Source: Malaya genurostris (taxonomy: Eukaryota > Arthropoda > Insecta > Diptera > Culicidae). Taken from it: a stretch of 64,000 nt of DNA. Under the pieces are notes generated by a model that searched no databases, was not told the origin of the DNA, and saw only the letters and a list, made by a program, of their open reading frames with translations. Positions 55,683-64,000 of this stretch are shown here, piece by piece. The translations under genes were made by a program, and so were the position numbers. The stretch is taken from the NCBI RefSeq assembly GCF_030247185.1, contig NC_080572.1, positions 188,823,800-188,887,799 of the forward strand. The letters are read 5' to 3'. The stretch's first letter is position 1. Every line of letters starts with the position of its first letter.

Positions 55683-56775
55683 CTCAGTTCGTGCTCGCAT
55701 CTCACCCGACGCAGTCGAAAATCGTTTACGGTCGAAACAACAGAAACAAAGACAATACGCCAGTGATCAATAGAGTGTACGGAATGGTCAAATACGATTT
55801 AACAAAGCCTGAAACTTGGCCTGCAAGATCGAATTCAATTTGTATAGATTTCAAGCAGCAAATGAAATTGAAATCTTACTTAAAGAACGAATGCATCTAG
55901 ACGCTAATAATGTAAGTGAGATACAATTCAACAAGGCGTCTAACTGTATGTACATTATGTTTAAACGTGAAAGCGATGCACTTGCATTCGCTTCGGTTAA
56001 CAATGAGGTGCACAGCATTGAGTGTGACAACATTAAATACAAAATCCCTGTGCACATGGTGGACAATGCCATAGAAGTACGCGTGCATGACCTCCCCCCA
56101 CAGGCCAACGATCAGTACGTTTGGGAGAATATGTTGCAGTACGGTGAAATCCTTTCCATCGAAAGGGAAGGATGGCGGAATTTTTTCCCCGGCATCCGCC
56201 ATTTCGGAGTTGTGCGTATGCAACTACGTGAGGCAATTCCATCTTACATCATGTGTGATCAAGGTGGGACACGTCCGTGTAAAACTTTGATTACCTATGA
56301 AAACCAGCTGGTTACATGCCAGTTTTGTGAACAACCTGCACACTACGGTAAATCTTGCACTGAAACTGCGAAAAAGACATCTTCAACCAAAGACAAGGTC
56401 AACCGTTCAACAACGAAAACTAGTGAGCGCAGTACTCATGTTTCACCATCAAACCAACCAGCAACTGCAACCAATGTGCAACAAGGCGCATCTAAAGCAA
56501 CGAGCTCAAGACTACGAACAACAAGGAAAACGAAACGAAGACGGACACCAACAATAATACAACCGATGAGGCAATGGATGACGAGACGAGGCACGAACAA
56601 AGTGCCCCTCAACCCTCGCAGGAGGGAAATGGAAGCTCTTCTTCTCCTAGAAAAAGAGTGACAACGAGATTCACTTCAAACAATTTATTATTTAAAATAT
56701 CGGCTAATTCGGCCACGTAATGCTTGTACGCAAATAGGCATGAATAAAAATATCTTAAATTAAAAAATAAACCAA
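55683..56775 (+). mobile_element. ORF1-only retroelement-like unit, copy 1
   Basis: A 5' leader (CAGTTCGTGCTCGCATCTC ... GCAGTCGAAAATCG) leads into an ORF1-type gene. The gene ends SANSAT at a TAA near 56719, and after ~50 bp the unit ends in ATGAATAAAAATATC and A-rich sequence. No endonuclease or reverse transcriptase follows. The leader matches copy 2 at 57.3 kb. Confidence 0.55.
55783..56721 (+). pseudogene. retroelement ORF1-like protein with one zinc knuckle, two frameshifts
   Basis: The N-terminus (VKYDLTKPETWPARSNSICI, DFKQQ) is in one frame. A shift near 55870-55880 moves to the frame at 55816-56661, with KERMHLDANNVSEIQFNKAS, YIMFKRESDALAFASVNNE and VRVHDLPPQANDQYVWENML. A knuckle-like CQFCEQPAHYGKSC comes next. 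After another shift near 56500 a third frame gives an acidic tail (TTDEAMDDETRHEQSAPQPS), then SPRKRV and SANSAT at the stop. The middle resembles two RRM-like halves, as in LINE ORF1 proteins. The role would be RNA binding. Which LINE clade it belongs to is not clear. Confidence 0.65.
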
Positions 56776-57049
56776 TGCACACAAAATCTAATTAAACAAA
56801 AGAAAAGAAGGTGGAAATTTTATAATTTGAATATATCAGACTGTACACCTTCACTAAACTGATTATTTTCACTTTCAATGTGCATATTTCAACAGACAGG
56901 TAATTAAAATACTTCTTTTGATAACATTCAGACCCTTTAGAAGAGCTGATTTTGTAGAATATACCCCGTCGTTGTTCACTTTTCGTTGTATTCTGCTCCA
57001 ATACAAACGACCAGCAGCTGGATGACGTAATCGCTCTTGTTACTGCGAA

Positions 57050-57105
57050 TGTCCTGCGAATGTCGTACTGCGAATGTCCCGCAGCAGAACTGCTTCCTGT
57101 GCGGG
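57050..57105. repeat. short tandem repeat, CTGCGAATGTC-type
   Basis: Three imperfect copies of GCGAATGTC-containing units lie close together, upstream of the second ORF1 relic. Confidence 0.6.
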
Positions 57106-57317
57106 TTGGTTCAATGCTGAAGTAATTTTGCGAAGTGATTTCTTTTTACGTAATTTCGTTTATGGCTGTTTCACAAATGGGTGGTCTTACCAGCTCGCAA
57201 AATAGCAACTTACTAAATTTAGAAGTTGATTATTTTAGTACGGTTTTGCATATACCAGTGAAAGAAACTAAAACAGTATTCCAAACCTTTTTTTTACGAA
57301 AGCGAGTCAGTCAAATG

Positions 57318-57692
57318 CTGACTTTTCAGTTCGCTTTTACAACTCATCCAAGTCAGTCGATAAAACAAAACCGCTTACGTTCGGAACAGAAGAAACCAAG
57401 TACAGTATTGTGTAGTGAACAATAGAACGACCTCGAAATGAGTGAACCAAACGAACAAAAGCTACCGCCGACACGAAAGAATACAATCGTTGTTGACTTC
57501 AAGCAGTGCAAAATTCGACCTTCGATACGAGAACTTGAAGGTTTGCTTACGGAGCAAATGCATCTTGACATTAAACGTGTGCATTTACTTCAATGCAATA
57601 AGACAAATAATGTTGTTTACATCCAGTTTTATAAAGAGTTGGTTGCAATTCAATTCGCAAAAGATAATACCTTTCATTTGCGACTAGTTTGA
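57318..57692 (+). pseudogene. retroelement ORF1-like fragment, copy 2
   Basis: A leader related to copy 1 (TTCAGTTCG, CAGTCGATAAAAC, GCTTACGTTCGGAACAGAAG) precedes ATG 57438. The protein reads NTIVVDFKQCKIRPSIRELE, TEQMHLDIKRVHLLQCNKTN and VYIQFYKELVAIQFAKDN, parallel to copy 1. It then leaves the family and stops at 57692. The copy is cut at its 3' side, which is not the usual LINE truncation, so a later deletion or insertion is likely. Confidence 0.65.
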
Positions 57693-57970
57693 TTAAAATC
57701 GGCCCAGTCATTTGCTCACCTCGTCGAGCTGAATCGATTGGTATATGACACTAGGCCCTCGGCAATATCGTTTAGGAAAAAGATGAACCACTGATGGGGT
57801 TTGGGGTTTGAGGATGGGGTTTGATATTTTTCCTTTAAATTGCACTGCTTATTGACTATTGACTCAATAAGATCGCAATCATTTGAGAAGACTGGGTTCT
57901 ATTACGAGTTTTTGGTATATACGAACGATAATCGCTTTGCTTGCATCGGTATAAAGAGGCTCTATATTTA

Positions 57971-58060
57971 GGGGAAGGGAATAGCGTCGATGTGTTTCAC
58001 ACAGTGCACCAGGGTTCGATTCCCAACTCCGCAGATAAGGTCAGAAAGTTTTTATGATGT
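57971..58060 (+). mobile_element. tRNA-derived SINE, partial copy of the family in DD37E copy A
   Basis: GGGGAAGGGAATAGCGTCGA, TTTCACACAGTGCACC, the B box GGGTTCGATTCCCAAC, then CCGCAGATAAGGTCAGAAAG match 3393-3485 in order. The 3' tail is missing. Confidence 0.8.
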
Positions 58061-58640
58061 GGAACACATCTTTATTTTCTATATAGGGATGAAAATCAAA
58101 AAATCAAGGAAAAATACACCTAAAAATGTGGACACTTACAGCTCAGTATATTTTATATCAATTATTAATATTATTTCATTATTTATTGGAAATATTTCTA
58201 GGATTCGATTTAAATGTATCATACAATGAATCAACGCTTGATTTTGTTTTCAACATCGATTGAATAATTAGGAACTACGAAATAGCTTGATATTCAATGT
58301 AATCTAAGAAAATATTAAACTATTGGTGATTTCTGGCACCGGAGGCTAGAGGCTGTTTGGTCTTCGGTTTGTTATCGTTGAAACAGACATTTCTATACTC
58401 ATCATGCTATATAATTCCGACAATTGATTCCGAAAAAAAGTGAATAAAAGTGATAAAAAAAGAACCGGAATTTTCATTTTAAAATTTCCGCGCTTGTCCA
58501 ATCAGTAAAATTTTATTCTCTCAACGTTGGCAGCACTTTTATACACATTCTGTCAAATTTTGACGCATATCGTACGATTAGTTTTTGTTTGGCGTCTATA
58601 CAAAGAAGTTGAAAAAATTTCGTGTGGCGATTTTTATAAT
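58061..58640. other. AT-rich DNA, nothing recognised
   Basis: No gene or repeat edge was found. Confidence 0.4.
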
Positions 58641-58644
58641 GGAT

Positions 58645-58755
58645 GGTTTCGGCTCGCCTTCGAAGCGCCATTCGGTCGATTGTTGTGCGGTTTCGACGTC
58701 ATATTCATAGATCCACACCTCATCACCAGTTATGATGCATTCGTTGAATATGGCG
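58645..58755 (-). pseudogene. mariner transposase fragment around the first catalytic Asp
   Basis: The minus strand reads IITGDEVWIYEYDVETAQQS then TEWRFEGEPKP, which is the (T/M)GDE(T)W block of a mariner lineage distinct from the others in the window. Only about 37 codons are recognisable. Confidence 0.7.
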
Positions 58756-59930
58756 TCACTATCTGCGATTTATAGCTCTAGTGTAAGAGTAATCACTAAC
58801 AATAATGATTGAATTAGCATATATTGAAAGTGTGAAGAATTCAAAAATCCAAAATTTTGCGCGCATTTTATGACGCTACACTTCACCTTAATTTCAGAAT
58901 CGTATCGCAACTATGTACAAAGATATAATTGAATACATTTGGGATATTGGTGTAATTTTGTCGGCTATAAAACAAACAATGTTCGGTGTTAGTTTCTAAT
59001 CAAGATCAATCTGGGCAGACTCTCGTGCAATTGCGGATTCAAAAGTGTGACGATTGATTGAACTGTTTGATTGTAGATCATTAGAAATTTTGGTTGCCTC
59101 GTTCCACATCAATGGCTCGAATAACCCCATGGGGCTGTTCCTTGTAGTTTTTTTTTTGTCTCGAAATAGAGATTCAAACCTCTATAATTGAATCAAATCA
59201 TGGAATTTTTCTTTAAAAAAATTTAGGTACTATGGATTGTACTGTTTCTGTTGGAACCGCAAAACCACAGCGCTACAGGGCACTGGTATTTTTCACCGTG
59301 AAACGTAATAAGTTTTTCGGTGTTCAATTTATCATAATGTGATGGGTGAAACCAGCACGTTTCACGCAGCCTACTATGGATCAATTCGCAACTCCACTCA
59401 TAGCAACGTGGTAGAAACAGGTAGGGTAAACACAACTCTTTTGTGTTAGTGAAATTAACTTTGCTTCAGCAAGTCAAGAAAAACTAAAAACCACGTGCTT
59501 GCTTTCGTCACACTGTTCGGACTAGTATTCTCAATGCTATCATCATGTTTATTTTTCATGTATGTCGTCATACTGAACTATTTACAATTTTTTTATTACC
59601 AACGCAAGCAAGCCATGTGGTCTGCACCACCTGTTTATATCACATTGTACTCATAGGGGCCAACATTTTTTCCTGACCCGAAAAGCGAGAATAAGAACTA
59701 TCGGTCATTGTTTCCCATTTTCTAGAGAGCAAAGTCGATGAACAGGTTCGCAGGTTCGAATCTTGTCTCGGGGGAAACCTTTTTTGCAAATGTTATTTTT
59801 TAATCAGTTTTTTAGTGTTACACTACACTAATCTAATGGAAAATAGTACGTCTTAGTACTCGATAAACTAGGTTGCTGATGTCATTCAATATAATATACA
59901 CATTATCATATTCGTGATCTAAGACTACTG
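58756..59930. other. AT-rich DNA with SINE scraps
   Basis: 59158-59205 resembles the tail of the 3.4-kb SINE family (AACCTCTATAATTGAATC). 59713-59775 has a B-box-like GCAGGTTCGAATCTTG. Nothing else is recognised. Confidence 0.4.
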
Positions 59931-62900
59931 CTATGGCTTTTACTGCATTTTCCGTAGTCAAGTTTGTCAACTTTGTCCATGGCGGTAGCCCACGGTGTAC
60001 CAGCAGTAGCGACCAGTTCGGAACTCATTCGCGAGTGTGATCCGCGAGAGATTTGCTCGGGGAGCTCGGGGCAAACAACTCCAGTGCCGTTTCAATTAAA
60101 TCTCAATTACGCCACAGGGTCGGGAGCCAGCGAGCTATCAAAACAACATACCTAACAGGTCACACAGACAGACAGACAGAGACGCTCCGCTGTAGTTCGA
60201 AGCAAGCGTGTTGTCTAGGAGCGATTACCTACTGGAATTTTGTGATGTGAGTGAGCAGAGCGGAGCGAAACATGTCCCTTAACCGAAATGGTACGTGAGG
60301 AGGAAAAAGGTTGATCCGCGTGTTACGCCAAGGGGGGAAATTGTAATCAAAGGAACAAAAAAATCTTAAACGGAACTAATTACAAAACTCGAAAGTTTGT
60401 TCTTAATTTAGGGGAGCTTTGACAACCATGAGGGCGATGAATGAGGTTTGATTACGACTGCAATTGAACCCGAAAAGTCAACACTCTGTCAAAGCAGAGA
60501 AAAGCTGTATTGCGCAAGAGTTTATTTTTTCGTGCTTTGGCTCCGAGCTGGCAGTTAGGATGATGCATGAGCACGGGGATTCTCTTTTAAGCACGCACGC
60601 ACACACAGGCACACACAAACGGATTCTCTCGGCAGTGAGCTGGACCATGTTCACGTGTGATGCTGTGTGCCGAGGATAAACACTGACAGAATAAACAATG
60701 ATGCTACTGTACGATCAGCTAACGAGGGAGAGAAAGAAAGTTTTGCTACCAAATTTTCAAGCTAACAGCAAGTTATACACAGAAGCGAATGCTACCAGGA
60801 TAGAGGCTTTTCGCTACCAACCATGCAGTGTGTTTGAGTTTGAGTTTTGCTGGGGAGAGTATATTTGCGTGTGATTTGAACACTCTCACGGGAATGTCTA
60901 TGGTAATGGTTTCAGTGGTACATGTGTTTCTGTGTGTGAGTGTGTACAAGGGAAAAATAAGAACAATTGCTACAATTTTTTTCCGAGGAAAACTATATTC
61001 ATTTTTAATGTTTCGCTACTCGAACTACGCAGGCAAGCGGAAATTGTCATTTGGCTAATGGATTACATGTTTGGAGTTGCTGGCAGCTTCGGTACCGCTT
61101 CGACGCCGTTACACAACCGTGGGTTGATTCCGGGGGGTCACTGCCGCAGAGTTCGGTTCTAGCGTCGTACGTTTGATCAGCTTCATGCAGCACTTTTTCA
61201 TTGTCCTGACAGCACGGTACAGTTCAAATCGGAGCAGTGCTCTTTTTTGGGGTCACTGACAGAGACTGTGCCTTTGCCGCGAGAAAGCAAACCGAATGTA
61301 GGTCAATAATTGGAGCACACGTACGGAGTGTATGCTGCACGCGACGCAAATATCAAAATCTCAGGGCTCGATAACGCAAAAAAAAGCAAGGAACTGATGC
61401 ACCTTCACGGGAAACCGGAACCGAAACGGAACAAACTTGACCGACTGTCCGACGAAAGAAACGAAATAAAAGCGATTTCAGCACGCGAACTGCACACACC
61501 ACTCTGTCGTTTTCGACGTTTTACGAGCCACGGCCAACCACTCTCATTCACATTTGCTCTCGTCAACAAAGCGAAACTGACGGCCTAATTGAATTTTTGC
61601 CATACACCGCTACCTATCGACCGACGGATCTCCTATATTATGGATATTCTTTTCCAATGTTCCAGCGTACTTTCGGGTCGGCGAAAAACGAGTAAGAATA
61701 TAACGATTTGCAAACGAACAAAGTCACTAAATGACTTGTTAGGCTTTATGTCTTGCCGCTTGCCCAAGTACTTGGGATTCGGATTTTTTTTTGATGTTAT
61801 TCCGGCCGACGAACGCCGACCCGACAACTTACGGAAATGGTCTTCGCGCGTGAAAATTGGGACGGAAATTTGCCGCGGACACACACACGGATCACGGACA
61901 CGCGCGCGAGAAAAAATAGTGCTTCCTTTTTTGTAATGCAAACTACGGTATCTGTGCTACGGTGGGTGTGCTGCGAGGCAGGGAAGGAAGCACCGCACGT
62001 GGAGAATGACAGTACGGAATCTGGTAGGACTAGTACGCGGTGGCGATTCCACAGAGCCCATCTAAGTGTGCTCCACTGTATGTGCCCCCATTTCGCTCCA
62101 TCTCGGTCGATTTCGGAGCTACGGTTCTTCTCTGCTGGCGCAAGGGCACGAGGGGAAACATCGAGCCAGTGAGGTGGGTTGGAGTGATGCCAACTCGGAA
62201 AACCATAGTCGTAGGTTAGTGATCAGAGGCAAACCCGTGACTCCACTCACTGAGAGTGTATTGGAAAAATCGACTTGTTCCTTCTTGTTTTGCGCTAGCA
62301 CCGCACAGTGGGCCGGTGGTTCGGCAATTGCTCGAGAAAATTGAATACCTTCAAAGTCGAATGGCTACGGACGGACACAGCTTCCCTCGTTAACCCACTG
62401 TGTATCGCGTGATGCTGGATGAATCTTTGCCGGAGCATAAAGTGGGTGCGAGAAGGCAGTGCTCAGTTTGCGAGAGAGCTTTAAATTTTCACCCACGAAT
62501 ACCAGTGTCCTTCGTGTTCGGATTGGCACAAACACCGTCACATACATAAAGAAAGCCATTTTGACACAACGTTGACTTCAGGAGAGCTTTCGGTGAGCTG
62601 GAGCAAAGCTACACGCCGCTACTACCATCCGACGCTGACAGTGATGAAGAATGGAGTGGCAGCAAAACGCAGTAGCGCATTCGAACAAAGAAGCACCTGT
62701 CAAGTGCTGTCATTCACGGGCAGAAGGCAAAAGGAAAAACCAGCTACGGTACGAAACTTTTTCCCTTTGAGGTGGTGCTGCCACTGGTCGTTTGAATCCG
62801 ATGCCGATGTGACGGAGCACGGTCGCTGCACGGACGGGTCGTGATCGATTTTCGAGGTTGCTAGGCTACGTTCTAATTTACAATTTCATCCATCAGAGCA

Positions 62901-63010
62901 TTTGAATAGCTACTCTTTCGCATGTCACTCTCGGTCACTGTCGGTCGTCGGTCGGTTCTCGGGTAGATGGTTGGAAAACGGCGATGGGTGGGGGAGCGGT
63001 CTTTCGAAAA
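59931..63010. other. GC-richer host-like DNA; no coding region recognised
   Basis: Composition changes sharply from the flanks. CAGA, CA and GA runs occur (60164-60180, 60597-60619, 60730). Many short frames exist on both strands without motifs. It could hold non-coding exons or a promoter of a host gene. I could not assign a strand or start. Confidence 0.35.
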
Positions 63011-64000
63011 GGGCAATATCCGTAAGGGTTTTAACATTTGTTTCTATTTATAGTTTCTTATGCTGGCAAGGATGATTTGTCGGCTAGCTGCCTGATTTGC
63101 TAGTCTGCTGGACTGGCTTGTTAGTTCTGTCTCTGAGCTAGAATCATTAGAATAGAGGTACAAGTCGTACATTCGTTGAATATCACCAACCGAGAACAAG
63201 TTACAAAGTTCAAACAAAGTTTTGACTAGCGGAATAAAAGCAAACGTATGCGCAATCATTCAATTCCCCAAAGGACCAGGAAAAAACTTGGTACCTATTT
63301 TGCAAGTTTTGATGTATAGATGTTGATTCGTTGGCAAGATCCGGTTTCTTTTTTTGTTGAAAATTCCACAAAGTTTTGGTGCTGTTCGTATACATACACC
63401 TATACAGATCGATTGTTCAACATAACAAATAAAGATAGCATTTATCAGCGATTCAACATTTATCACAATGAAACTGATGGCGGTGCGAGTTCCACAAAAC
63501 GTCTCTCTACAGCAACTAATAAAAATGCCAACGAACCAATCAGTCACGACTTGACAACAGTCATGGTGTTAAGATATCTTAAAACGCGTTATTCAGATAG
63601 TTTCATCTTTTAGTAGTTCACTAAAACCTCAATTTATGCGATTTTAATATACGCGTTTTATTTGAAATAATGCGATTTTAGGAAATTTGTATGTACACGT
63701 ACACAACAAAAAAAATCCGACATGTTGTGAAGTGAGTTGAATATCATGAAATGCATATTACGAAATTGTCCGATTTCAAAGAATCAAGTTAAGATCATGC
63801 GGGTATCCAAGAATTCTCTGACAAAAAGAAAGCAGTATATAAACGCGTGTCTGATATTTTTTGAGTACGGTGTGTGCTCGTAGTACTTTATTCAGAAAAT
63901 TGACATACTGTGATGACGTCTGTGGAAGTTCTTGTTCATCCAAAACCTCCTAGGAATATAGGTCTTAAGGTCTACGTAACGTAACCCATGACATTAGTCA
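63011..64000. other. AT-rich DNA to the window end, nothing recognised
   Basis: No gene, RNA or repeat was identified. Confidence 0.4.

Overview
The window looks like repeat-rich intergenic and intronic chromosomal DNA from a mosquito (Culicidae; genus not determined). The evidence is AT-rich DNA with no operon structure, at least one large coding exon with eukaryotic splice sites, DD37E Tc1/mariner-type transposons with the D-37-E spacing known from the mosquito ITmD37E group, tRNA-derived SINEs of a type I associate with mosquitoes, and Jockey-clade and I-type LINEs. There is no bacterial, viral or organellar gene content.

Layout. 1-5 kb: end of a mariner, degenerate tandem repeats, and a truncated DD37E transposon holding a SINE. 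5.2-7 kb: unassigned, less AT-rich DNA. 7.5-12.9 kb: a SINE relic, a Tc1/mariner relic, a 1.25-kb mariner with good inverted repeats but a broken gene, two more transposase relics and a small TIR element. 13.7-17 kb: two copies of a ~740-bp hAT-like element; the second carries a second element, which carries a 303-bp retroelement. 18-22.7 kb: transposase relics, a 395-bp piggyBac-like MITE with TTAA ends, and a 117-bp tandem array. 22.9-24.1 kb: a 5'-truncated I-type LINE with a perfect 12-bp target duplication. 26.5-27.7 kb: an inverted-repeat element and a ~152-bp tandem array. 31.1-32.4 and 35.0-36.0 kb: two further DD37E copies. 37.3-49.1 kb: a block bounded by two ~97-bp direct repeats, containing a full-length, apparently intact I-type LINE (6.16 kb, minus strand) inserted in a TIR element, then a decayed Jockey-clade (Juan-like) LINE on the plus strand.

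49.5-52.24 kb holds the only convincing host coding region: a 2.75-kb internal coding exon (minus strand, phase 0 at both ends) of a low-complexity, Gln- and Ser/Arg-rich protein that I do not recognise by name. It has repeated RHS/DIxEWL-like modules, a Cys-rich segment and a KTVHF motif of the PP1-docking (RVxF) type. The flanking GAGA-rich DNA to about 54.4 kb may be its upstream exon, intron or promoter. 55.7-57.7 kb has two relics of one ORF1-type retroelement protein; the first appears to run from ORF1 directly into a 3' UTR without a reverse transcriptase. 59.9-63 kb is GC-richer DNA without a recognisable coding region.

The genes do not form a pathway. Apart from the one host exon, the window records repeated transposon insertion and decay. 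The best-supported functional mobile gene pair is ORF1/ORF2 of the full-length LINE, where all endonuclease, RT and RNase H signature residues I looked for are present.
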